Assembly: GCA_011043375.1 (NCBI GenBank)
Contig: DQYP01000183.1
Span: 1-5,279, forward strand
Direction of reading: 5' to 3'
DNA from: Thermotogaceae bacterium
Lineage (GTDB): Bacteria; Thermotogota; Thermotogae; B21-G9; HyVt-16
Length of the DNA: 5,279 nt
The position numbers and the translations under genes are program-made. The notes under the pieces are model-generated. The model was not told the DNA's origin, made no database searches, and saw only the letters and a list, made by a program, of their open reading frames with translations. Positions 1-5,279 of this stretch are shown one piece after another (the stretch's first letter is position 1; every line of letters begins with the position of its first letter).

Positions 1-804
1 AGGATGCACATAGGATTTTCCAATCAGAGTGTGAGATACATCATCTATTAGAGTATCTACATATATTTTGAAGTTTCCCGGTAGAAACTTGAAATACAGA
101 CCTATCATACCATTATCGTTTATCTCCTCGTGCCAGGGACCCGCACCCTGTCTCAACCATTGTATTGTTTGATAAGGCCCGAATGAAAACAGATATATGA
201 GATCGAGAGATCTCCCGAAAAATAGGATGGCATCTTCGAGCCCGAATTCTAAAAAATCAAAAGGTTTCAATGCATATCGCCGGTAATAGAGCGTTTTCGG
301 AATCTGTAATAGTTCATTGTCTGAAAAATTAAAAAATCCTTGTCTTATGAAGACGAAATCGTTCTTCAATTCCATCCACTTGAAAGGTTTCCAGGAGATC
401 GATACAGCAGGGTAGGGAGAGGAATTCGGAGATATAAATAGTGGATACGATTTTCCAATTCCTTCTTCTAATTGCAACAATCCAATGCATGCATCGAACG
501 TGGAAAGGTTTAAGGATACATAACTTTCCCTGGTGTAATCGTACCAATCTCCGAGTATTCCGCCCTCAAGATTTGGACTTATTTCACCTATCTTGTGTGT
601 CCTCATATCCATTGCAACAAACGCCGTGAATGGTCCATCGCTTACCGAAATATCTGCACCATAGTAAAATCCTGGCGATTTTGTCAATAGATTTAAATCA
701 AATCCTGTAAACAAGTCAAAAAAGAATTGGTTGGAAAATGATAAAAATGACAACAATATCAATGACACTATAATTGAGTAAAATCTCAAAGAAGATCCCC
801 CCAT
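1..804 (-). CDS. Exported Wzi-like (capsule-assembly family) beta-barrel protein, C-terminus beyond window
   Basis: An uninterrupted frame of 268 codons runs from ATG at 802-804 to the left edge, so the C-terminus is missing. The N-terminus has a signal-peptide pattern: a short arginine-containing start, then a hydrophobic run (YSIIVSLILLSFLSF) at residues 9-23. The body has alternating aromatic/polar stretches typical of outer-membrane beta strands. Residues about 185-250 resemble the Wzi/capsule-assembly family: YYRRYALKP, then LEFGLEDAILFFGRSLDLIYL, then a NDNGMIGLYF segment followed by an IDD motif. Wzi proteins are outer-membrane barrels that bind surface polysaccharide; that role here is inference. 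The ATG lacks a good Shine-Dalgarno. TTG at 787-789, seven bases after a GGGGG run (797-801), would give MRFYSIIVSL and may be the real start. The gene begins 9 bases after the S66 peptidase stop, so it is probably cotranscribed. A generic Thermotogales barrel is the main alternative. Confidence 0.8.
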   Translation of the reverse strand, partial: MGGSSLRFYSIIVSLILLSFLSFSNQFFFDLFTGFDLNLLTKSPGFYYGADISVSDGPFTAFVAMDMRTHKIGEISPNLEGGILGDWYDYTRESYVSLNLSTFDACIGLLQLEEGIGKSYPLFISPNSSPYPAVSISWKPFKWMELKNDFVFIRQGFFNFSDNELLQIPKTLYYRRYALKPFDFLEFGLEDAILFFGRSLDLIYLFSFGPYQTIQWLRQGAGPWHEEINDNGMIGLYFKFLPGNFKIYVDTLIDDVSHTLIGKSYVHP

Positions 805-813
805 TTTTTGAGT

Positions 814-1683
814 TCATCGAACTGGAAGATAATCAATGAGTTTAACACTACATTTTTCTGAATCTACTTCAACTTTTGCTCCTATTGGTAAGGTGTATTT
901 GAAAAAAGTTCCGTGATAAGCTGGAAAACCTATGAACGATGGAACATCAAGATAGCCGATGTGGTATTTCAAAGCATCGATGATATTGTAATCATTACTT
1001 CCCTTTCTTGTAGAAGTAAATCCTGCAAATATTAGAGATTTTATCCTACCTTTCAATTCATGTGAAAGTTTCCAGAGCATTCTATCTATGGAATCTAATG
1101 ATTCGTTAACATCTTCCACGATGAGTATCGAATCGTTGAAAATGTCCAAACCAATTTGATTCATCACAGTAACGATCAAGGACAGATTTCCAACAAACAA
1201 ATTACCAACGACTCTGCCACGTTTGAGTGTTAAAGCATTCATCTTTTTTGGAAATTCAAATGGTAAACTTATCTTGCTTGTCAATAACTCGATGAAAAAG
1301 TCGAAGGATTCTCTATTATTCTCAAACTCTACTACCATTGGACTGTGAAAGGCTGAGGCCCCAAATTTATATTGAAAAGCAAGCAAAGAGGTTATATCAC
1401 TGTATCCACATATTGGTTTATTCAAAGGTCTTTTCATGTAATCTATCAATCTATACGATCCTCCTCCACCTCTTGAACATACCGTTAAATCGCAAGTATC
1501 AGACAAATAATACAGTTCAGAAACTTTGTCAACCTCTGAAATGGATTTGTAGCAACTTTCACCTACTTCAACTTCAAAGCCATTGCTTTTGAGAATTTCA
1601 ATGCCCATTCTCAATTTATCCTGATTTGGTAAAGACGCTGGTGAGGAGATGCCTATTTTTGACCCTTTGGTTATGAATTTCAA
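814..1683 (-). CDS. LD-carboxypeptidase (peptidase S66, muramoyltetrapeptide carboxypeptidase family)
   Basis: This 289-residue protein belongs to the S66 family, cytoplasmic serine peptidases that remove the terminal D-Ala from murein tetrapeptides during wall recycling; MccF-type immunity proteins share the fold. The N-terminal domain carries GSKIGISSPAS (residues 7-17), RGGGGSYRL (71-79, usually RGGYGSxRL) and the nucleophile elbow GYSDIT (93-98), which places the catalytic serine at 95. The C-terminal domain has IVEDVNE (188-194, glutamate 190) and YHGTFFKYTLPIG (256-268, histidine 257), completing the Ser-Glu-His triad. Length is normal for the family and there is no signal peptide. The start is TTG at 1681-1683, one base after the DUF3842 stop; AAGGAG at 1697-1702 lies 13 bases upstream, inside the DUF3842 gene, so translational coupling is likely. 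The Wzi-like gene follows after 9 bases. Whether the substrate is murein or a small peptide conjugate cannot be told from sequence. Confidence 0.93.
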   Translation of the reverse strand: MKFITKGSKIGISSPASLPNQDKLRMGIEILKSNGFEVEVGESCYKSISEVDKVSELYYLSDTCDLTVCSRGGGGSYRLIDYMKRPLNKPICGYSDITSLLAFQYKFGASAFHSPMVVEFENNRESFDFFIELLTSKISLPFEFPKKMNALTLKRGRVVGNLFVGNLSLIVTVMNQIGLDIFNDSILIVEDVNESLDSIDRMLWKLSHELKGRIKSLIFAGFTSTRKGSNDYNIIDALKYHIGYLDVPSFIGFPAYHGTFFKYTLPIGAKVEVDSEKCSVKLIDYLPVR

Positions 1684-1684
1684 C

Positions 1685-2095
1685 TTATTCGATCATCTCC
1701 TTGAGATATTCCATGATTTCGTCTATGAAGTTGTTCATGGTTTTATCCATAACACCCATTATTTTGATATTGCACTTTTGAAAAGGTATTAATAATTTCA
1801 GTGCCTTGCTTTCCGAGATCGCTTTCGCCATCGATGGCGTTATTTCGCCCAGCATCGAATTTGCCGCGATTATCCCTATAGTACCTATTATCACATCAAC
1901 CTTCGAAGAGGTAAAGACTATGGCATTTTCACCTGATGCCCCGACGTCTGCACCTGCTTTCAACATCTGAGAAGTCGCGAGTGCATTAGTTCCAAGTGCG
2001 ATTATTTCAATCCTATCTCCAAAGTTTTTTCTCAATCTTTCTATTACGATTTTTCCTATTCCTCCTCCTTGGCCATCGACGACAGCAACCCTCAA
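1685..2095 (-). CDS. DUF3842 family protein, small Rossmann-like protein of unknown function
   Basis: A 136-residue protein recognisable as DUF3842 by its N-terminal VAVVDGQGGGIGK motif, a glycine-rich loop after the first beta strand like that of nucleotide-binding Rossmann proteins. Further conserved-looking blocks are EIIALGTNALATSQMLKAGAD, VDVIIGTIGIIAANSMLGEITPxMA and a C-terminal segment ending in an acidic helix. No biochemical role is known to me, and nucleotide binding is inference. A longer reading from TTG at 2099-2101 exists, but it sits directly against the ribosome site. TTG at 2093-2095 lies 7 bases after GGAGG (2103-2107) and gives MRVAVVDGQGGG, the usual family start, so I prefer it. 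The stop is one base from the LD-carboxypeptidase start. The gene's upstream flank is now the end of the IscB element, about 45 bases away, so its expression may depend on read-through. Confidence 0.9.
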   Translation of the reverse strand: MRVAVVDGQGGGIGKIVIERLRKNFGDRIEIIALGTNALATSQMLKAGADVGASGENAIVFTSSKVDVIIGTIGIIAANSMLGEITPSMAKAISESKALKLLIPFQKCNIKIMGVMDKTMNNFIDEIMEYLKEMIE

Positions 2096-2102
2096 TTTCA
2101 AA

Positions 2103-2107
2103 CCTCC
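2103..2107 (-). promoter_or_regulatory. Ribosome binding site that fixes the DUF3842 start
   Basis: GGAGG on the minus strand. It leaves no room for TTG at 2099-2101 but has ideal 7-base spacing to TTG at 2093-2095, so it decides between the two possible starts. Confidence 0.75.
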
Positions 2108-2145
2108 CTGTAACTACCCGCTGTTTTTGAATAATTCATACCGCT

Positions 2146-3348
2146 TTACATCAATATGTAAACCAAACCTTGTGGTCTCCACAACAATTTTGTCTTCGAA
2201 TAACTAACCTCAAAATTATCATCAAAAGATGTACGTAAGGTTAAAGTTCGTTTCTTTAAACTCCTAATTACACCTACCATTTTCTTACCACTACGAACAG
2301 CTTTAACAAGATCCCAATGTTTGAACCCTTTGAAAGTTTCGTGTTTCTTCGTTGGATTGTTTATTTCTTTTCTACGACGTTTAGGGATAATCAAAAAAGG
2401 TCTTGTCTCTATTTTGTTTGTATTCAATATAGAACATGCATCCAACCAATGATCTTTCTCCAATCCTAATTCTTTTCGTTTCTTTGATGTTATCCATCCA
2501 AATGTTACTTTAACATTTTCTTTGCCGAATCTATCCACTAATTGCTCGTACAAATACCATTTCCCTTGTTGCAATATAGCAGGATACTTGTATTGTTTAG
2601 GTTTCTTTTTTAATACCCATTTGCCTTCGTGTAGTTCCTTGTGACACTTAGCGCACAACGTTATCAGATTGTTTAATGTGTCCGTACCACCTTTGTTTCT
2701 TGGAATAATGTGGTGTATCTGCAATTTGATAGTTGTACCACAATGTTGACATTTATAACCATCTCTCCACAACACCTGTTCACGTCTGTTTCTGCCTTCA
2801 AAGTCTGGTTGCTGATACTCTATGCTTTTAAGTTTTCTTCCACATGCCATGCTTGACGTATCAAACCAACCTAATTCGACTACGACTCTGGTCATATTCA
2901 TGTATTTTCGTAAATCATCTACCGCTCTTAAAATTACATCTTTTCTATATTTGACACTTGGTGGCATCCATCCTTTAGGACGACGTCTGTTCAAAAACCT
3001 CGCAGGCCTGTAACGTAGTTTTCTGTTTCGTCTGTTTCTTCTATACATCCTACGTTCGTCAATCTTGCGTTTGACATCCTGTCTCAATCTCACATCAGTT
3101 GCAAATATAATTTTATCTTTACCTTTAACAGCAATACCTACGAACTCTGCTCCATCGTCTATTCCAATAGTAAATTCTCCTTTTGGTTCTTTGACTTCGT
3201 ACCTCAACTGAATAGTGAAAGGTACCATCTTGTATACCTTTGCTTTACCTTGTTTCAATAGTTTTCTTGCCCTTGCTGGATGTGTTGGCAATAACGACCT
3301 GCCTTTTGCATCTACCACAAGCACCATATGATATTTAGGAACACCCAT
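2146..3348 (-). CDS. iscB: IscB, omega-RNA-guided RuvC/HNH DNA endonuclease
   Basis: A full 400-residue IscB, the transposon-encoded ancestor group of Cas9. Domains in order: PLMP domain (about 1-55, with SLLPTHPARARKLLKQGKA); RuvC-I IGIDDGAEFVGIAV with aspartate 64; arginine-rich bridge helix (about 90-123); RuvC-II VVVELGWFD with glutamate 158; HNH domain (about 188-240) with CxxC at 200/203, IHHIIPR with histidine 213, asparagine 227 and CxxCH at 232-236; RuvC-III DHWLDA with histidine 300 and aspartate 303; and a C-terminal region (about 334-400, KGFKHWDLVKAV) expected to contact the target-adjacent motif. Every catalytic residue I can map is present, so nuclease activity is expected: HNH cuts the guide-paired strand and RuvC the other. 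The ATG start has GGGAGGT 8 bases upstream, within the end of the omega RNA. No frameshift or stop is seen, which points to recent or maintained function. The gene ends about 5 bases from the proposed element end. Confidence 0.97.
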   Translation of the reverse strand: MGVPKYHMVLVVDAKGRSLLPTHPARARKLLKQGKAKVYKMVPFTIQLRYEVKEPKGEFTIGIDDGAEFVGIAVKGKDKIIFATDVRLRQDVKRKIDERRMYRRNRRNRKLRYRPARFLNRRRPKGWMPPSVKYRKDVILRAVDDLRKYMNMTRVVVELGWFDTSSMACGRKLKSIEYQQPDFEGRNRREQVLWRDGYKCQHCGTTIKLQIHHIIPRNKGGTDTLNNLITLCAKCHKELHEGKWVLKKKPKQYKYPAILQQGKWYLYEQLVDRFGKENVKVTFGWITSKKRKELGLEKDHWLDACSILNTNKIETRPFLIIPKRRRKEINNPTKKHETFKGFKHWDLVKAVRSGKKMVGVIRSLKKRTLTLRTSFDDNFEVSYSKTKLLWRPQGLVYILM

Positions 3349-3356
3349 TTAAGGGT

Positions 3357-3363
3357 ACCTCCC
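3357..3363 (-). promoter_or_regulatory. iscB ribosome binding site embedded in an omega RNA hairpin
   Basis: GGGAGGT, 8 bases before the iscB ATG, is a near-perfect Shine-Dalgarno. It lies inside a small hairpin, AAGGG (3361-3365) with CCCTT (3351-3355) around an AGGTA loop. The overlapping AGGTACC (3354-3360) can instead pair over 7 bases with GGTACCT (3491-3497) inside the omega RNA. Either fold could limit iscB translation. Confidence 0.75.
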
Positions 3364-3615
3364 TTGTGGGGTTATGGTGCCCCTCGCCCATGTCCCATGG
3401 TCTCTGATAGCCATCGAAATGTATACCGACATCTCAGTCTACGTTTCGTTCCCGATGGCCGGTAGAGCTTAGAGCTGGAGCAACACCTTAAGGTACCTGT
3501 CCTCACGGACAACCACGGAACGTAGGTGGTGAGATTTCCACCTCTTTCACACCCTGAGTTCATTTCCTCAGGGGAGCTTATCCCACTTCCAAGGACCACC
3601 TCGGGCTCAGACCCC

Positions 3616-3631
3616 TAAAAACACTAATTGT
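3616..3631 (-). other. Predicted 16-base IscB guide from host flank
   Basis: ACAATTAGTGTTTTTA, read on the minus strand, is AT-rich like the host and lies directly 5' of the GC-rich omega scaffold. In IscB systems the guide is taken from the DNA flanking this element end. The true guide could shift by a few bases if the scaffold begins elsewhere. Joined to the right flank that begins ATGA at 2139, it would rebuild the empty insertion site. Confidence 0.6.
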
Positions 3632-3649
3632 TATATCTTGATATGTTTT

Positions 3650-5056
3650 TCAGAGGTCCTTGATATTCTTCACCTGAAAGGTTATTGCGCCATTACCTTC
3701 ACTGTGAATTTTTTTCGTTTTTTCAGGAATCAACAGAAACTTTACACCAACATTTTTGATTTTATCAAGAAGTTGGGTATTTTTTGGAATCGAATCGATT
3801 ATTAATATGACTTCACTGTTTTTTTTAGAATCAGAGAACTTTTCTAATTGATCTATCACACCCTTGATAGCTTCGTATTCGCCACTACACATCGAGTTCA
3901 AATACAGGATTTTGTATTTCACGACCGCAACCGCAGCACTTGGCTCGAGCCTCTTGAAGATGTTCAATGCGCGTGTGATATTTTTCTCATCATCGATTCT
4001 CGTATTCGATTCATTTGAGTATTTCAATTTAAAGTTCATGTTTTGCGATTTGATAGTGTATTTGATCACTGTGGAATCTAAAAAAGTGTAGAGATCCCTA
4101 ACATCCAAGGAATACGGTTTTTTTATTTTAACAATTTTGGGGGTTTCACCACTGACTATACCTTTGAAATCTTTGGCAAGAATCAGTTTGATATTTCTGC
4201 TTTCTATATTTTTCAATAGATCTTCACCAATTTCACTGTTTATGAATATAGTTCCTGAGAAAATCCCGAATTTATTCACATAATCCAAGATTTTTTCAAT
4301 GTTATATTCGATATCTGGCGTATTCATTATGAATCTAACCACACCATTCGAAATTAAAGCACAACCTCCCTCCGACAAAGCGTTTGAAAATTTTAAACTC
4401 TCATGAACATTCTTTATATCATCGATGGATGGTAATTCGAAGTTTAAAAACTCGAGGTTATCAAGAAAACTCGATTGTGAGTAAACCTTCAAAAGCTCAG
4501 CATCCTGGTAGAGAGTCGTATCGTGATCTAAGGGTTGAATTTTATTAAGCAACAAATATTCGAATTTTTCTGAGGCGAAGGTTTCCGATAGAAATTTGTG
4601 AAGATCCGCATAATAAACTATGAGTTTCAGTATCGATTCCAAAGCCAGTTTTCTTCTTTCTTGAAGAGGAACATCACCACATTCTTCTAATTTCTTTATG
4701 ACGGTTTCAAGTGATTTTTCACTCGTGGCGATAACAATATCTCTGTAGTTTTTCACAGCCAATTTGATCAATACACTGAAACTCATCTCTATTTTGTTTA
4801 AAAGCTCTTTTTCATTCCAAAGTGGTTTTTGTTTTGGAATATCAATAACAAACATGTCAAATTTCTTCATAATGGAGATATTCAAAAAATCAATCGGAAA
4901 TTTTATAGATAAAGATGAAAGAGGTTTGAAAAACTCTTTTTTCTCAATTTGTGAAAATAAAAAATCTGGAATGTATACTTCGATGCCAAGTCCTCTCAAT
5001 TTCTGTGCATAGTTCAAAAAACCTGTCGAAAGCCACAGCACGTTCTCTATGTTCAT
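3650..5056 (-). CDS. PurH-like protein with catalytic motifs lost (probable pseudoenzyme)
   Basis: A 468-residue protein that can be laid along PurH (AICAR transformylase/IMP cyclohydrolase, the last two purine synthesis steps). Residues 1-75 fit the cyclohydrolase MGS-like fold (VLWLSTGFLNYAQKLRGLGIEVYI; DMFVIDIP). Residues 98-160 match the PurH AAAKNYxDVV...G(D)VSLExRxxLAxxAF block. Residues 204-290 match the transformylase core (LNFELPSIDDIKNV; FGIFSGTIFINSEIGEDL for SxFGGIxAxN). Residues 360-460 match the last domain. The signature residues look gone: KTLHP is replaced near 52-58, RYGENPH by PLDHDTT (175-181), KHxxPCG by ISNGVVRF (235-242), the GxGxGQ loop by LNSMCSGEY and the terminal RHFRH is absent. 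Purine synthesis is therefore unlikely; a ligand-sensing or structural role is a guess. The frame is intact over 468 codons, so the gene is not decaying. AGAGGTGAT (5062-5070) precedes the ATG, which follows the transporter stop by 6 bases. The alignment is from memory of the family. Confidence 0.8.
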   Translation of the reverse strand: MNIENVLWLSTGFLNYAQKLRGLGIEVYIPDFLFSQIEKKEFFKPLSSLSIKFPIDFLNISIMKKFDMFVIDIPKQKPLWNEKELLNKIEMSFSVLIKLAVKNYRDIVIATSEKSLETVIKKLEECGDVPLQERRKLALESILKLIVYYADLHKFLSETFASEKFEYLLLNKIQPLDHDTTLYQDAELLKVYSQSSFLDNLEFLNFELPSIDDIKNVHESLKFSNALSEGGCALISNGVVRFIMNTPDIEYNIEKILDYVNKFGIFSGTIFINSEIGEDLLKNIESRNIKLILAKDFKGIVSGETPKIVKIKKPYSLDVRDLYTFLDSTVIKYTIKSQNMNFKLKYSNESNTRIDDEKNITRALNIFKRLEPSAAVAVVKYKILYLNSMCSGEYEAIKGVIDQLEKFSDSKKNSEVILIIDSIPKNTQLLDKIKNVGVKFLLIPEKTKKIHSEGNGAITFQVKNIKDL

Positions 5057-5062
5057 TTACCA

Positions 5063-5279
5063 TCACCTCTTTCTGATTGAGGCCATAATCACTGCGATTA
5101 TCAAAAGTATAGCACCTGATAGTTGAAATGTGCTGAGTTTTTCACCTAAAAGAAAATACGAAAAAATAGAAGCGAAAACGGGCTCTCCACTGAATATCAA
5201 TGCCGTGGTGTTGCTTCCTACGATTTTTTGATATTTCAACTGAACCAGTATCACCAAAACCGATGCAGCGATTCCAGTA
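5063..5279 (-). CDS. EamA/DMT-family transporter, C-terminal fragment (N-terminus beyond window)
   Basis: The last 71 residues of an inner-membrane drug/metabolite transporter; the frame stays open to the right edge, so the start lies outside the window. The visible part has the end of one membrane segment, then QKIVGSNTTALIFSGEPVFASIFSYFLLGEKLS, the hallmark EamA stretch (EPVFA...LLGE) spanning a membrane helix, and a final helix (FQLSGAILLIIAVIMASI) ending in the basic tail RKR, consistent with a cytoplasmic C-terminus. EamA proteins usually have ten segments in two repeats and export amino acids, nucleosides or other metabolites; the substrate cannot be told here. The stop is 6 bases before the PurH-like gene, whose ribosome site overlaps this gene's end, so the two are probably cotranscribed and translationally coupled. 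Confidence 0.9.
   Translation of the reverse strand, partial: TGIAASVLVILVQLKYQKIVGSNTTALIFSGEPVFASIFSYFLLGEKLSTFQLSGAILLIIAVIMASIRKR

Larger units (their letters stand above)
2140..3615 (-). mobile_element. Non-autonomous ISC (IS605-superfamily) element carrying omega RNA and iscB
   Basis: The element holds a GC-rich structured leader (omega RNA) followed by iscB and nothing else; no Y1 transposase TnpA is present, so it would have to be moved in trans. The left end is placed where composition jumps from AT-rich host DNA to a GGGG run at 3612-3615. For comparison, 34 of 60 bases are G or C at 3361-3420 but only 16 of 60 in host gene 3781-3840. The right end is placed just before ATGA (2136-2139), 5 bases after the iscB stop, because IscB/HEARO elements are reported to insert next to RTGA-type sequences, as I recall. 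It lies between two genes of the same orientation and interrupts neither. The exact ends are estimates to within a few bases; an uninserted relative would fix them. Confidence 0.75.
3350..3631 (-). ncRNA. Omega RNA (HEARO-type) with 5' guide, immediately upstream of iscB
   Basis: A leader of about 266 bases precedes iscB on the same strand, GC-rich and full of pairing, as expected of the RNA guiding IscB. Perfect stems on the minus strand: CCCTGAG (3567-3573) with CTCAGGG (3552-3558); AGGTGG (3538-3543) with CCACCT (3524-3529); TGTCC (3507-3511) with GGACA (3498-3502), capped by a GTGA tetraloop; CGTTCC (3517-3522) with GGAACG (3447-3452); GCCATCG (3453-3459) with CGATGGC (3410-3416); GGGG (3380-3383) with CCCC (3368-3371). 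The fourth and fifth cross and form a pseudoknot. The scaffold 5' end is set at the GGGG run at 3615, and the 16 bases before it (3616-3631) are host-derived guide. The 3' end runs into the iscB ribosome site; its exact position is not visible. A TATAAC box at 3630-3635 lacks a convincing -35, so transcription may come from the host operon. Confidence 0.88.

Noticed and set aside
441..629. Plus-strand open frame, and the 329-547 minus frame
   Set aside because: Both are shadows of the Wzi-like gene, which is open through the whole of 1-804 with a signal peptide and family-like blocks.
1338..1592. Plus-strand open frame of 84 codons
   Set aside because: Antisense to the LD-carboxypeptidase core, with no ribosome site or domain.
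2822..3013. Plus-strand open frame of 63 codons
   Set aside because: Antisense to the RuvC-II and bridge-helix part of iscB.
2146..3348. Stand-alone HNH endonuclease or Cas9 fragment as the identity of the iscB product
   Set aside because: The PLMP domain, bridge helix, split RuvC and 400-residue length fit IscB; there is no REC lobe and no CRISPR repeats occur in the window.
3372..3599. 75-codon open frame on the minus strand inside the omega RNA region
   Set aside because: It begins at GTG without a ribosome site, its product has no recognisable domain, and its span is explained by the paired stems of the omega RNA.
3630..3635. TATAAC as a -10 box for a dedicated omega RNA promoter
   Set aside because: No TTGACA-like box lies 16-18 bases upstream, and the implied start would fall within the guide and shorten it to about 8 bases.
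3617..3650. AT-only hairpin after the PurH-like stop (AAAAACA with TGTTTTT around ATATC/GATAT) as a terminator
   Set aside because: There is no GC stem, the T run is part of the stem, and GGGG follows; it overlaps the guide region and is too weak to call a terminator.
3864..4091. Plus-strand frames at 3864-4091 and 4764-5012
   Set aside because: Antisense shadows of the PurH-like gene, low complexity and without start signals.

Overview
The window is about 5.3 kb of AT-rich DNA in which every supported gene lies on the minus strand. In transcription order (right to left) they are: the end of an EamA-family membrane transporter, a highly degenerate PurH-like protein, an IscB mobile element (omega RNA plus iscB), a DUF3842 protein, a peptidase S66 (LD-carboxypeptidase) and the start of an exported, Wzi-like beta-barrel protein. 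The gene set, strong GGAGG-type ribosome sites, TTG starts and tight packing suggest a Thermotogae-type bacterium (a Pseudothermotoga or Thermotoga relative). That placement is an inference from gene content, not a proven identity.

Layout. 5063-5279: EamA/DMT transporter C-terminus, cut by the window edge. 3650-5056: a 468-residue protein that follows PurH (AICAR transformylase/IMP cyclohydrolase) along its length but seems to have lost every catalytic motif I can align, so it looks like a pseudoenzyme. About 2140-3615: a compact non-autonomous ISC/IS605-superfamily element made of a GC-rich structured omega RNA (HEARO-type) followed by an intact 400-residue iscB with all RuvC and HNH catalytic residues. 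No transposase is present. 1685-2095: DUF3842. 814-1683: LD-carboxypeptidase. 1-804: secreted or outer-membrane Wzi-like protein, open at the left edge.

How it fits together. The host genes form what looks like one operon-like run, with gaps of 1 to 9 bases outside the inserted element. The element sits between the PurH-like gene and DUF3842 in the same orientation, with no visible strong terminator at either end. Host transcription could therefore run through the omega RNA and iscB. The 16 bases just upstream of the omega RNA scaffold are host flank and are the expected guide. Joined to the right flank, which begins ATGA, they would rebuild the empty insertion site, so the nuclease is predicted to recognise the uninserted allele of this same locus. 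The most notable items are this complete OMEGA system, a pseudoknot and ribosome-site pairing visible in its RNA, and the PurH-derived pseudoenzyme.
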